The notes beneath the pieces are model-generated. The model saw only the letters and a list, made by a program, of their open reading frames with translations. It did not search any database and was not told the DNA's origin. A program made the position numbers and the translations under genes. Positions 54,008-63,066 of a stretch of DNA of 64,000 bases are shown here, in pieces; positions within the stretch are counted from its first letter, which is position 1; each line of letters begins with the position of its first letter. The DNA is from Azospirillum sp. B21 (lineage in GTDB: Bacteria > Pseudomonadota > Alphaproteobacteria > Azospirillales > Azospirillaceae). The stretch lies in the NCBI RefSeq assembly GCF_008364825.1, contig NZ_VTTO01000015.1, forward strand, positions 62,001-126,000. Reading direction: 5' to 3'.

Positions 54008-55182
54008 CCGCCGCGATGCCCCGCAAGCTGCGCGTGGCCGTTGTCGGCGGCGGCCCGGGCGGGCTTTTCTTCGCCCGGCTGCTCGCGCGGCGGGCGCCGT
54101 GGCACGAGATCGCCGTCTTCGAACAGAACCACGCGGGCGCCACCTACGGCTTCGGCGTCACGCTCGCCGGCCCAGCGCAGGATCGGCTGCGCACCGCAGA
54201 CCCTGAGGCCGTCGACCGCTTGGCCGCGGCCATGGTCTTCAGCGACGAGCAGATGATAAACCTCGACGGCGAGCGCATCCTGCTCCGCTACGGCGCCAAG
54301 AGCGGCGCGATCGCCCGATTGGAGCTGCTCCAAATCCTGGAGGATCTCTGCCGCGAGCACGGAATTGTCGTCGCCCACGAACGCCGGATCACCAGTCCTT
54401 CCGACCTTCTGGATTTCGACCTCGTGGTCGGCGCGGACGGCGCGAACTCGGTTGTCCGTGGCCTCATGGCGGAACAGCTGGGACTTCGGACGAGGACGCT
54501 CGGCAACCGCTTTGCCTGGTACGGGGTCGCGAAAGCGTTGAATCCGAACGGGCTGTCCTTCAAGCATCAGGACGGCGGGCGCTTCATCGGCCACTACTAC
54601 GCCTACACGGACGCAATGAGCACCTTCGTCGCGGAATGTGACGAGGCGACGTGGGAATCCACCCTGGCGCATCTGCCCGACGCCGAACGCCGCAAGCGCA
54701 TCGAGCGGATCTTCGAAGAAGAACTCGAGGGCGCGCCGCTGGTGGAGAACAAATCCGTGTGGCGCCAGTTCCAGGCGCTGACGACGACGCGTTGGCATGC
54801 AGGGAACGCCGTGCTGCTCGGCGACGCGCTCCGCGTGGCGCATTTCTCGATCGGCTCCGGCACGCGGCTGGCCATGGATGATGCCTTGGCGTTGTGCCAG
54901 GCACTGGAAGCCTGCGAGGACAATGTGGCGGCCGCGCTGGAACGCTACGTCGCGACCCGCAAGCCGACCCGCGACCTGTTCACCGCAGCGACCGTGCGCA
55001 GCTTCGATTGGTATGAGGACATCGAGTCGGCCATGCGGCTTGGCGTGGTCGCCTTCACCCGTGATTTCCTGACCCGCACCGGGCGCGTGGACGACAACCG
55101 CCTGCGCGACTACGTGCCCGACTTCTACCGCGAACACATCGCCCCCTTGCAGGGATCGCTGAACCGAGAGGAGCGTCCATGA
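54004..55182 (+). CDS. FAD-dependent aromatic monooxygenase (salicylyl-CoA 5-hydroxylase-like)
   Basis: This 392-residue class A flavoprotein hydroxylase has the FAD motif VVGGGPGGLFFARLL at about residues 11-25, the DG motif LVVGADGANSVVRG near residue 145 and the ribityl-binding GDALRVAHFSIGSG block near residue 278, followed by RLAMDDALAL. The FEQNHAGATYGFGV segment is typical of CoA-thioester hydroxylases such as salicylyl-CoA 5-hydroxylase and the monooxygenase part of 2-aminobenzoyl-CoA monooxygenase/reductase. It is coupled by ATGA overlaps to the genes on both sides. It probably hydroxylates the aryl-CoA made by the AMP ligase, using NAD(P)H and O2. Confidence 0.87.
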   Translation: MTAAMPRKLRVAVVGGGPGGLFFARLLARRAPWHEIAVFEQNHAGATYGFGVTLAGPAQDRLRTADPEAVDRLAAAMVFSDEQMINLDGERILLRYGAKSGAIARLELLQILEDLCREHGIVVAHERRITSPSDLLDFDLVVGADGANSVVRGLMAEQLGLRTRTLGNRFAWYGVAKALNPNGLSFKHQDGGRFIGHYYAYTDAMSTFVAECDEATWESTLAHLPDAERRKRIERIFEEELEGAPLVENKSVWRQFQALTTTRWHAGNAVLLGDALRVAHFSIGSGTRLAMDDALALCQALEACEDNVAAALERYVATRKPTRDLFTAATVRSFDWYEDIESAMRLGVVAFTRDFLTRTGRVDDNRLRDYVPDFYREHIAPLQGSLNREERP

Positions 55183-55691
55183 CCGTAGCCGAACCACTCA
55201 TCGCGCGAGAATACGTCGTCTCGCGCATTCCCTTCACAGTCCGGCGGGTGGTCGACTGGGTGGAGTGCGATCCCGCCGGTGTCGTCTATGCCGGCCATTA
55301 CACCGAATACATGTCGTCCGCGATGCGGATTTTTCGTGAGCACGGTCTGGGAGAGGCGCTGGGGGTGGCCAGCGACGGAAAGGATTTCTCCACGCCGGGA
55401 AAAGCCGTCAGCCTTGTCTTCCTCGGTCCGCTTTGGCCCCGCGACGTGTTCGACATGGTTGTTTATGCGGGCGAGCCGCGCAAGAGCACGATCGATGTCC
55501 TCGTCCACGCGGTGCGGGTCGACGACGGCTCGTCCGTGTTCGTTGGTCGAACCACGTCGATCTGTGTGTCTGCGTCCGACCGGCGCCAAACCGTAGCGGT
55601 TCCCGACCATTTGCGTCGGGCGATCGAGGAATATCGTGCGGTCGCGCCGGCGATGCCGGACGTGCTGCGGCAGGTGGAGCATCGGGCATGA
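55179..55691 (+). CDS. 4HBT-type acyl-CoA thioesterase
   Basis: This 170-residue hotdog-fold thioesterase has the 4-hydroxybenzoyl-CoA thioesterase signature VECDPAGVVYAGHYTEYM at residues about 28-45, where the Asp before PAG is the catalytic residue. Lengths of 140-170 are usual. It overlaps the monooxygenase stop and the hydrolase start (ATGA on both sides). It would release the hydroxylated aromatic acid, for instance gentisate, from its CoA ester after the hydroxylation step. Confidence 0.87.
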   Translation: MTVAEPLIAREYVVSRIPFTVRRVVDWVECDPAGVVYAGHYTEYMSSAMRIFREHGLGEALGVASDGKDFSTPGKAVSLVFLGPLWPRDVFDMVVYAGEPRKSTIDVLVHAVRVDDGSSVFVGRTTSICVSASDRRQTVAVPDHLRRAIEEYRAVAPAMPDVLRQVEHRA

Positions 55692-56971
55692 GCGGGCAGC
55701 GGGATGGGCTGGCGAACGCCGGCGGAAACGTCGCGGTGACCACAGCAGGGCTTCGCGGCACGCAATGGGACGCCTCGCGGCTTCCGGCCGGCACGACGCT
55801 CACCGTGCATCCCCTCGTCACGGCAGACAATGCCGACGTGACCGGATATCTTTTCCGTCGGGGTGGCGAGCGCACAGTGGTCTGCGCCATGCACCCGCGT
55901 GAGCTGAGCACCACGCAGTATCTGGTGCCCGATCTGCTCGACGCGGGCGTGGCGGTCTGGATCCAGGGCCCGCGGTCGCCGGGCAACGACATCAGGCTGG
56001 AGCACGAGGGCGCCATCCTCGATCTGGCGGCGGGCCAGCGTTTTCTGCGGGAAGAAGCGGGCTTCTCGCGCACGATCTTGCAAGGAACCTCCGGCGGCGG
56101 CCCCCTGGCGGTCTTCTATTGCCAACAGGCCGCCCGCGCGCCCGAAGCCCGGATTGCGCGCTCTCCCGGCGGCAAACCGACCGGCCTGGAAAAGGCGACG
56201 ATGCCGGTTCCCGATGGGGTGATCCTGGTGTCGTCCCATCTTGGGCAGGGGGAATTGCTGCTCCGCTGCATCGACCCCGCCGTCGTGGACGAAAACGACC
56301 CGCTCGTAACGGACGAGAGCCTATCCGCCTTCAATCCGGCGAACGGGTTTGCCGAGCCGCCACGGTCGTCGTCCTACACCCCGGAATTCCTCGAACGTTA
56401 CCGCGAGGCCCAGAAGGCGCGTGTCGCCCGGATCGACAACCATGCGCGCGCACTGCTGAAACGGAAGGCCGAAGCGCGGGCGCGTCTCAAGGCCTCGCCC
56501 AGCCGCGAGGACGCGATCCTTGCCGCCCACTCCCCGATCTTCACCGTCTGGCGGACCGATGCCGACCCCCGGTGCTTCGATCTCTCGTTGGAACCGTCGG
56601 AACGGGCCTACGGCACGCTTTGGGGCGCCAACCAGATCGTGTCGAACTTTGGCAGCGTCGGCTTCGCACGCGTTTGCACCCCCGAGAGCTGGCTGTCCAA
56701 CTGGTCGGCGAACGCCTCCAACGCCTCCATCGGCAAATGCGCGGGCGATCTGACGCAGCCGGTGCTGATGATCGAATACACGGGCGACAACAGCGTCTTC
56801 CCGTCGGAAGCCGATTTCATCTTCGAGTCCATCGGTTCGCAGGACCGCGAACGCGTCCGTATCCATGGCAACCACCATGGCCGCCCGGTGGACAAGAGCC
56901 GCCCCAACGGCCAGATCGAAGCCGGCCGGGTCATCGCCGACTGGCTCGCCGCCCGCGGCTTTTCGGGATGA
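55688..56971 (+). CDS. alpha/beta hydrolase of the aromatic cluster
   Basis: This 427-residue hydrolase has the nucleophile elbow LQGTSGGGPLAVFY (Ser near residue 140), a candidate acid in MIEYTGDNSVFPSE (about residue 360) and the catalytic His in HGNHHGRPVD near residue 395. It has no signal peptide, so it is cytoplasmic. A long helical insertion (residues about 230-290, rich in Arg and Ala) forms a cap. In context it could hydrolyse the ring-cleavage product to maleate, taking the place of a FAH-type maleylpyruvate hydrolase. It is translationally coupled to the thioesterase. Confidence 0.82.
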   Translation: MSGQRDGLANAGGNVAVTTAGLRGTQWDASRLPAGTTLTVHPLVTADNADVTGYLFRRGGERTVVCAMHPRELSTTQYLVPDLLDAGVAVWIQGPRSPGNDIRLEHEGAILDLAAGQRFLREEAGFSRTILQGTSGGGPLAVFYCQQAARAPEARIARSPGGKPTGLEKATMPVPDGVILVSSHLGQGELLLRCIDPAVVDENDPLVTDESLSAFNPANGFAEPPRSSSYTPEFLERYREAQKARVARIDNHARALLKRKAEARARLKASPSREDAILAAHSPIFTVWRTDADPRCFDLSLEPSERAYGTLWGANQIVSNFGSVGFARVCTPESWLSNWSANASNASIGKCAGDLTQPVLMIEYTGDNSVFPSEADFIFESIGSQDRERVRIHGNHHGRPVDKSRPNGQIEAGRVIADWLAARGFSG

Positions 56972-57008
56972 ACACGTCCATAAAGGTTGAGGGAAGGAGA
57001 GGGCAGCG

Positions 57009-58043
57009 ATGGTGACCAATCGCCGATGGGTGCTTGCCCGGCGTCCGGAAAGCCGACCGGAACCTACGGATTTCCGCTTCGAGACCATCGAGGCGACGAT
57101 GGAGCCGGGACCGGGAGAGATCCTGGTCCGCCACAGGTTCCTTTCACTCGACCCCTACATGCGGGTTCGGATGAGCGCCGCACGCTCCTACTCGGAGCCG
57201 GTGGAGCTCGGTTCGGTCATGGTCGGCGCCGCGCTCGGCGACGTGGTCGAATCCCGAGATCCGACGTTCAAGCCCGGCGATGCGGTGATCGTCGGCGGCG
57301 GAGCCCTGCAGGGCGGCGGCTGGCAGGATTACAGCATCGCCCAGGGTGCGAACGTTCGTGGGATAGATACGCGCGATCTTCCCGAGGCCGCATTCCTCGG
57401 GCCGCTCGGGATATCCGGATTCACCGCCTATGTGGGCCTGAAGGTCATCGGTGCGCCGAAGCCGGGCGAGACGGTGGTGGTCGCCGCCGCCACCGGCGCG
57501 GTCGGATCGATGGTGGGCCAGTTGGCGAAACTCGAGGGCTGCCGCACCGTGGCAATCGCTGGCGGCGCGGAAAAATGCGCGTTCGCCGTCGAAACCCTGG
57601 GCTATGACGCCGCCGTCGACCACCGGGCGCCGGACTTCGCCGAACAGCTTGCAGCCGCCTGCCCCGACGGAGTCGACATATACTTCGAGAATGTCGGAGG
57701 GGCGGTGGCGGCGGCCGTGCGACCGCTGCTCAACGATTTCGCGCGCATTCCGGTCTGCGGCCTTATCGCACATTACAACGACGAGGAAACCGCAGCAGGC
57801 GGTCCCCCGTTCGCTCCCTTCATGCGCGACATTCTGGTGAAGCGTCTGACCGTGCGCGGCTACATCATCTCCGACTTCTTCGGGTTGCGCATTGAGTACA
57901 ACGCCTACGCCCGACCGCTCGTCGCATCCGGCAAGCTGGCGTGGAAGGTCGACATCGTCGAAGGATTGGAGAACGCACCGGAGGCCTTTATCGGCCTTCT
58001 GGATGGGCGCAACTTCGGAAAACTTCTCGTGAAGATTGTATAA
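57009..58043 (+). CDS. NADP-dependent oxidoreductase (alkenal/one reductase, PTGR/CurA type)
   Basis: This 344-residue medium-chain reductase of the double-bond reductase group has RHRFLSLDPYMRVRM at the N-terminus, FLGPLGISGFTAYVGLKVIG, and the Rossmann motif VVAAATGAVGSMVGQLAK near residue 158. DIYFENVGG and a C-terminal AFIGLLDGRNFGKLLV follow. It lacks zinc ligands. Such enzymes reduce the C=C bond of alpha,beta-unsaturated ketones or acids. GAAGGAGAGGG precedes the ATG, 37 bp after the hydrolase. Its role in the pathway is not obvious; it may handle an unsaturated side product. Confidence 0.9.
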   Translation: MVTNRRWVLARRPESRPEPTDFRFETIEATMEPGPGEILVRHRFLSLDPYMRVRMSAARSYSEPVELGSVMVGAALGDVVESRDPTFKPGDAVIVGGGALQGGGWQDYSIAQGANVRGIDTRDLPEAAFLGPLGISGFTAYVGLKVIGAPKPGETVVVAAATGAVGSMVGQLAKLEGCRTVAIAGGAEKCAFAVETLGYDAAVDHRAPDFAEQLAAACPDGVDIYFENVGGAVAAAVRPLLNDFARIPVCGLIAHYNDEETAAGGPPFAPFMRDILVKRLTVRGYIISDFFGLRIEYNAYARPLVASGKLAWKVDIVEGLENAPEAFIGLLDGRNFGKLLVKIV

Positions 58044-58101
58044 AAACCGCAGACCTGGTGCGGGTCCTCATGCCGAGAGTATTTCCCTTCATTGCCTTGA
58101 T

Positions 58102-58127
58102 CTTAGTTCCTGAAAGCCAAGACTAAG
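58102..58127. promoter_or_regulatory. inverted repeat upstream of the transporter gene
   Basis: CTTAGT and ACTAAG face each other across a 14-base spacer in the 157-bp gap between the reductase and the transporter gene. It is 73 bp before the MFS start and could be an operator or a weak terminator. No T tract follows. Confidence 0.35.
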
Positions 58128-58200
58128 GTCATGGGCGCAATGCCGCACCAGCAAAACACCCCAACATAAAAATGGAAACGCCACAGGGAAGGGTCGAGAC

Positions 58201-59565
58201 ATGCATCAGGCCTCTGTCACCGTATCCGACATTATAGACAACTCACGCCTAAGTCGCTACCAGCTGAGGATCATGCTGATTTGCGCGCTTGTCGCCGTGC
58301 TTGATGGCTTTGATACGCAAGCAGTCGCCTTCGTGGCTCCGATCCTCGCATCGTCTCTGAACATTCCATTGCCGACTTTCGGTTCCGTGTTCGGCGTGGG
58401 GTTGCTTGGGCTTGCAGTCGGCGCGCTCGTTTGCGGTTCCATTGCGGACCGCTTCGGCCGTCGCAAGGTCATCATCGCCTGCACGCTGATTTTCGGTGCA
58501 TTCTCAACGGCTACCGCCTTCTCGTACGGCCTGCCCGACCTGATGGTCTATCGGTTCCTCACCGGCATCGGGCTTGGCGGCGTGCTGCCCAACATCATCA
58601 CACTGACGTCAGAGTATGCTCCCCGCCGCAATCGGTCCATGTTCGTTACGATCATGTTCTGCGGCTACCCGCTTGGCGCCATGATCGGTGGGATCGTGAG
58701 CACGTGGATCATTGGAGCCTTCGGCTGGAAAGGGGTGTTTCTCTGCGGCGGCCTGCTGCCGCTCGCGCTCGTTCCGGTCCTCGTGGTCGCGCTGCCAGAG
58801 TCCGTGCAGTTTCTGGCCGGCAAGCCTGGACGCTCCCAGGAGGTCGCGGCGATCATCCGCCGGATCGTCCCCAATTTCGACCGGCAGCTCGATCTCGAGT
58901 CCGTCGTGTCGCGAGGCAGGCTGCCGCCCAGCGATATGGCGGTGCGTCCTCTCTTTGCCGACGGGCGAACCGGAACGACATTGCTTCTGTGGATCGCGTT
59001 CTTCATGAACCTCCTGATCCTTTACTTTCTTGTCAACTGGCTGCCGTCCGTTCTGCAACGCAGCGGCATTCCGCTCGATCGCGCCATCGTCGCTTCGGTT
59101 TTGCTGAATTTCGGCGGGATCGTCGGTGGTATCGTGCTGGGTCCGCTGATGGATAGATTTGGCCCTTACCGAGTCCTGACAACGTCTTATCTTGGAGGTG
59201 CGCTTGCCGTTTGCGCCCTTGGGGGTGAGCATTCCATGGAACAAGTGTTTGCCCTCGTCTTTGTCGCCGGGTTTTGCATCATGGGATCCCAATTCGGCGC
59301 CAATGCGCTGGCAAGCAGCCTGTATCCCAGCAGCATGCTCGCCACTGGCATCGGCTGGGCGCTCGGAATCGGACGCTTCGGTTCCATCATCGGGCCGGTT
59401 GCGGGAGGCTTGATGCTCGCGGTCGGCTGGTCGATGCCGGTGATCTTCACAGCAAGTGCGGCCCCGGGCCTGCTGTCGGCCATCGCAATCATTGCACTCG
59501 GAGTTCGAGCGCGCCGTGCCAAGGTCCCGGTTACGCCAATGGCTTTCGACCAGAGTGTGCACTGA
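58201..59565 (+). CDS. MFS transporter, aromatic acid:H+ symporter (AAHS) type
   Basis: This 454-residue inner-membrane transporter has about twelve hydrophobic segments. The first membrane helix carries VLDGFDTQAVAFVAP, the DGxD-type signature of PcaK/BenK-like aromatic acid permeases. The loop 2-3 motif GSIADRFGRRKV is present, and a related GPLMDRFGPYRVL follows in the second half. GGGAAGGG precedes the ATG. It probably imports the aromatic acid degraded by the upstream operon. The 157-bp gap before it may hold its own promoter. Confidence 0.93.
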   Translation: MHQASVTVSDIIDNSRLSRYQLRIMLICALVAVLDGFDTQAVAFVAPILASSLNIPLPTFGSVFGVGLLGLAVGALVCGSIADRFGRRKVIIACTLIFGAFSTATAFSYGLPDLMVYRFLTGIGLGGVLPNIITLTSEYAPRRNRSMFVTIMFCGYPLGAMIGGIVSTWIIGAFGWKGVFLCGGLLPLALVPVLVVALPESVQFLAGKPGRSQEVAAIIRRIVPNFDRQLDLESVVSRGRLPPSDMAVRPLFADGRTGTTLLLWIAFFMNLLILYFLVNWLPSVLQRSGIPLDRAIVASVLLNFGGIVGGIVLGPLMDRFGPYRVLTTSYLGGALAVCALGGEHSMEQVFALVFVAGFCIMGSQFGANALASSLYPSSMLATGIGWALGIGRFGSIIGPVAGGLMLAVGWSMPVIFTASAAPGLLSAIAIIALGVRARRAKVPVTPMAFDQSVH

Positions 59566-59837
59566 TTGTGTGATGGCGGAACGTTGTTGGGACAGGATGT
59601 TTTGGAATGGCACCGTCAACTTTGACCACCGCCACTTCGAGGGCACCCTGTGCAATGGCCTTGTACATAGCCTCTCTATAGCAGGCGCATCCGCGAGAAC
59701 GGTGGTGATTGGGTCTGTTGTCTGCCCGGGCAAGACTTTGCTCCGTCTTTTCGCACCGCTCATGAGGACCATGAGCATTCTTACGTCACGGCCATGACCT
59801 GCCTGCCACCTGAATCATTGCAAGGGATAATCAACCA
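59566..59837. other. 272-bp gap with no supported gene
   Basis: A 74-codon open frame (59573-59797, plus) has no ribosome binding site worth noting and no recognisable family. No strong hairpin with a T tract was seen. AAGGGA at the right end serves the following TTG start. Confidence 0.5.
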
Positions 59838-60875
59838 TTGCCCCCTTCTGAGACACTTCGCTTCCCGATTGTCGAACCGCCGCCTTTTGGGGAACCTGTG
59901 ACAGTCGCCCCCGGAATTCTATGGCTGCGCCTTCCTCTCCCCTACGCGCTTGATCACGTGAACCTTTACCTGTTGGAGGATGAGGGTGGTTGGACGCTGT
60001 TCGACACCGGTTTGGGTGATGAGCGCAGCCGGACGCTCTGGTCGTCCGTGCTCAAGGATGCCTTGGGCGGACGGCCGATCACCCGCATCGTGGTCAGCCA
60101 CTGCCACCCCGACCACGTCGGGATGACCGGCTGGTTGAACGAACGCTTCGCGCCACAGGTCTACATGACGCAAGCCGAATTTCTCACCACCCGTGTCCAA
60201 CTGCAGGAACCGCAAGTGGGAAGAAGCGATTGTCTCGAGCGCTTCTACCGGTCTTGTGGTCTGGACGACGAAGCAGTCCTCCGACTGCTTGGGCGCGGAC
60301 AGCGGTACCTAAGCCACACTACGGGTCTTCCGCCCACGTTTGAACCGCTCATTGCCGGGCAGGCAGTGCGGCTGGGCGGGCGTGACTGGCGCATTTTGAC
60401 TGGTGGTGGCCATTCACCGGACCAAGCCATGCTGTGGTGCGAGGCCGACCGTCTGTTCCTCGCCGCAGATCAGGTGTTGGAGCATATCTCCCCGAACGTC
60501 AGTGTGCTCGCGACTCAGCCCAATGCCGACCCGCTCTCGCTGTACCGAGGGTCATTGCGCGAACTGATGGAGACGATCCCGCCAGACGTCCTTGTCCTGC
60601 CGTCTCACCGCCGCCCGTTCCACGGCCTCCACGACCGTGCCGAACAACTGGACGCGCACCACGACGACCGATGCGCACGCATTGCCGCAGCCTGCGGTCC
60701 GGTCGCGCTAACCTGCGCTCAGGTCCTTCCGGTGATCTTCCATCGAACGTTGGACTCTCACCAGCTGGGTTTTGCGGTCGGAGAAGCGTTGGCACACCTG
60801 AACCACATGGTGCGGAATGGAACCTTAGCGACCGAGATCAACAAGGGCGGCATCCGGACCTATCGAACGCGCTGA
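59838..60875 (+). CDS. MBL-fold metallo-hydrolase
   Basis: This 345-residue protein has the metallo-beta-lactamase motif SHCHPDHVGMTG near residue 95 and further metal ligands in GGGHSPDQAM (about residue 196), ADQVLEH and LPSHRRPF (about residue 255). This is the usual pattern for glyoxalase II- or lactonase-like MBL hydrolases. The start is TTG at 59838 with AAGGGA upstream, and conserved sequence begins soon after. It has no signal peptide. The substrate is unknown. It lies 272 bp after the transporter and may be a separate unit. Confidence 0.9.
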   Translation: MPPSETLRFPIVEPPPFGEPVTVAPGILWLRLPLPYALDHVNLYLLEDEGGWTLFDTGLGDERSRTLWSSVLKDALGGRPITRIVVSHCHPDHVGMTGWLNERFAPQVYMTQAEFLTTRVQLQEPQVGRSDCLERFYRSCGLDDEAVLRLLGRGQRYLSHTTGLPPTFEPLIAGQAVRLGGRDWRILTGGGHSPDQAMLWCEADRLFLAADQVLEHISPNVSVLATQPNADPLSLYRGSLRELMETIPPDVLVLPSHRRPFHGLHDRAEQLDAHHDDRCARIAAACGPVALTCAQVLPVIFHRTLDSHQLGFAVGEALAHLNHMVRNGTLATEINKGGIRTYRTR

Positions 60876-61187
60876 ACGTTTGCGCTCTTAATGTTCGAAC
60901 ATGACCTGGCCACTGCCTGAACACTTGGGGCAATCCAGAGAAAATACCCCCAAAGCGCAGAGCATTATTTCTCCAGCGCACGCTTGCCGGCCTTTAATTC
61001 AGCTGTAATATTGAGCGCCGGCATCTTTATTGCCAGACTGTTATGTATTCGGGGGATAACGACAACAGACCGATTGGTCGACACCGCTGCATGTTGTCGT
61101 CCCCGCATCCAAGCCGCCGCTTGATTTGGCGGCCACGCTGATCCCACGGCTTTTCCCCATGGCGACTGGATCTGATGAGGAGCAACA
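60876..61187. other. 312-bp region upstream of panB with a 12-bp palindrome
   Basis: ATGTTCGAACAT at 60891-60902 is a perfect palindrome, and another AT-richer stretch follows around 60,960-61,050. No gene is supported on either strand; the minus-strand frame overlapping the panB start looks like a shadow. The panB ribosome binding site is GAGGAG, seven bases before the ATG. Confidence 0.5.
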
Positions 61188-62033
61188 ATGAGTGTGACAG
61201 CCTTGGCCCAGCGCGCCACCATCACCACCCTAGCCGCGCGCAAAGGCGGTGAGCCCATCGTGTGTCTGACGGCCTATTCGGCGTCTCTCGCCAAGCTGTT
61301 AGACTCGCATGTCGATCTGCTGTTGGTCGGCGACAGCTTGGGCATGGTACTTTACGGCTTCGACAGCACGTTGCCCGTGACCCTTGACATGATGATTGCG
61401 CACGGTGCAGCCGTGGTACGCGGCTCGACACGGGCCTGTGTGGTTGTCGACTTGCCCTTTGCCAGTTATCAGGAGTCGCCGCAGCAGGCCTTCGGCAACG
61501 CCGCCCGAATTCTGGCGGAGACGGGGTGTGCGGCTGTGAAACTTGAGGGCGGGACTGAGATGGCCGAGACCGTCACCTATCTGACCGCGCGCGGTGTGCC
61601 GGTTATGGGCCATGTCGGGCTGACCCCTCAATCGGTCAACACGCTCGGCGGCTTCCGCGCGCGGGGCCGTAGCGTGGACGAAGGCGAGCGCATTTTGGCC
61701 GACGCTCAAGCCATCGCTGACGCCGGTGCTTTCGCGTTGGTGATCGAGGGCGTGATGGAGCCATTGGCCAACCGCATCACGGCGGCAGTGGCGGTCCCGA
61801 CCATAGGCATAGGCGCATCCCTTGCCTGCGACGGCCAAGTGCTGGTAACTGATGACATGCTTGGTCTCTTCACTGATTTCACTCCGAAATTCGTGCGCCG
61901 CTATGCCGAGCTCGCCCCGACCGTCATCCAGGCCGCTTTGGATTATGCAGGGGACGTCCGCCACCGTCGCTTCCCAGGTCCGGAGCATGTGTTCGCCCCG
62001 CGTAAGGCGCCTACCCCGGAAGCGGCGCCGTGA
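61188..62033 (+). CDS. panB: 3-methyl-2-oxobutanoate hydroxymethyltransferase
   Basis: This 281-residue enzyme makes ketopantoate from 2-oxoisovalerate and methylenetetrahydrofolate in pantothenate/CoA biosynthesis. Family motifs are all present: VCLTAYSASLAKLLD, LLLVGDSLGMVLYGFDSTLP, VVVDLPFASYQ, KLEGG, and MGHVGLTPQSVNTLGGFRARG with the catalytic Glu later in VIEGV. TIGIGASLACDGQVLVTDDMLG is near the C-terminus. Length is typical. The partner panC is not in the window, so the gene stands alone here. It may be a second, accessory copy. Confidence 0.95.
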   Translation: MSVTALAQRATITTLAARKGGEPIVCLTAYSASLAKLLDSHVDLLLVGDSLGMVLYGFDSTLPVTLDMMIAHGAAVVRGSTRACVVVDLPFASYQESPQQAFGNAARILAETGCAAVKLEGGTEMAETVTYLTARGVPVMGHVGLTPQSVNTLGGFRARGRSVDEGERILADAQAIADAGAFALVIEGVMEPLANRITAAVAVPTIGIGASLACDGQVLVTDDMLGLFTDFTPKFVRRYAELAPTVIQAALDYAGDVRHRRFPGPEHVFAPRKAPTPEAAP

Positions 62034-62065
62034 CCGTAGTGATTCGCACCAAGCTGCACGATATC

Positions 62066-63029
62066 GGTTCCTTCAGGTGTCGAGCCAATTCTGAGCTGAC
62101 GACCTGATTGTCCACAGGCGGATGCCATGGATTACGCGACCGCGAGCATATCGCGCAGCGCGGCGAACCGTTGGACATGGATCGCCCGTCGCTGCGCTGC
62201 CGGGGCATGCTGCTTGCGCCGGGTCGCCGATCGCAGGAAGTTGCGCCCCTCATCGTGAACCCGACAGAAGCGAACCGCGCTGAGCGGGGACTTAATGCCA
62301 CCCATCACCCGGGGGCGGCCGTTGACCTCGCGGCGGTCCTGCTCGAGGTGATTATTCTTGAACGTTGACGGGTGGTGCTCGACGCCGTCTCCGAACACCT
62401 GTTCCAGCGCCCGAAGGTAGCCGGCATACTTATGGGTGGTGATCATCTTGAGAATAATGACAGTAACTGCCACGGCCGAGCGGAAGAACGCGTCGGCAGC
62501 CGCTCGGCTTTGGGTTGTGCTCAGGTAGACATCAAATAGGTTTCTGTTGCTGTCGGTGGCGCGGCACAGGTACTGCCACCGCCCACCGACCTTCAGGGAC
62601 GTCTCATCCGCGGACCTGCTGTGACCGGTCTTGCTCCCCCAGCGCTGCCGCAGGACAACGGCAAGCAACGGCGACAATTTGACCTCCCAGTTCTGCACCG
62701 CCTGGTGCGAGAAGACCAAGCCGCACAGCAGCAGAAATTCCGCGAAATCGCGCATGCTCAGCTTGAACCGGAGGTGCAACAGGACGATCAGAAAGAGGAC
62801 GTCGGTTGGCAACTGCAGGCAACTCAATGTCGATCCGGTACGGTCGTTGAAACCGCGCCCACACGCCCGGCAGTAGAATCAGTGGTAGCCGTGGGCCGTC
62901 CGGTCCGAATACTCCGTCGCCCTGATCGAGTGGCAGTGCGGGTAGCGCATTCCTCACCTCCAGAGCGGAGGTGATCCTCTCCATCAGTCCTGCGCTGCCG
63001 AGCAAGCTGGCGCAAAGGCTGACAGAGCC
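62066..63029 (-). mobile_element. IS6-family-like insertion sequence (about 964 bp)
   Basis: Imperfect terminal inverted repeats are visible: GGTTCCTTCAGGTGTCGAGC at 62066 against the complement of the right end, GGCTCTGTCAGCCTTTGCGC, ending at 63029. They enclose one minus-strand transposase gene. An 11-base direct repeat CTGCGCTGCCG occurs inside near both ends (62192-62202 and 62990-63000). No 8-bp target duplication was found in the flanks. The right end lies 37 bp before a sigma-54-type regulator gene. A small internally deleted relative is at 45308-45470. Confidence 0.75.
62132..62827 (-). pseudogene. IS6-family transposase, probably inactive
   Basis: Translation from a TTG gives 231 residues with IS6 features: RFKLSMRDFAEFLLL, the first catalytic Asp in ADETSLKVGGRWQYL, the NNHLEQDRREV glutamate block and a C-terminal RRAIHVQRFAALRDML. 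At the second catalytic position, where IS6 enzymes have ITTDK, this copy has ITTHK (codon CAT at 62432-62434, one base from GAT). The spacing from there to the Glu is 29 residues instead of the usual 34. The N-terminus lacks a normal ATG. Together these suggest a dead enzyme. Confidence 0.7.
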
Positions 63030-63066
63030 GTATCGTTTGCCGTCCTTCGCTGTAACGGATCCGTCC

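Noticed and set aside
59573..59797. 74-codon plus-strand open frame after the transporter gene
   Set aside because: No Shine-Dalgarno sequence, no family resemblance and mixed composition.
60965..61258. Minus-strand frame of 97 codons upstream of panB
   Set aside because: It overlaps the panB 5' end and lacks domain or start signals.
62058..63037. 8-bp target duplication of the IS6-type element
   Set aside because: ACGATATC on the left and GTATCGTT on the right are not the same.
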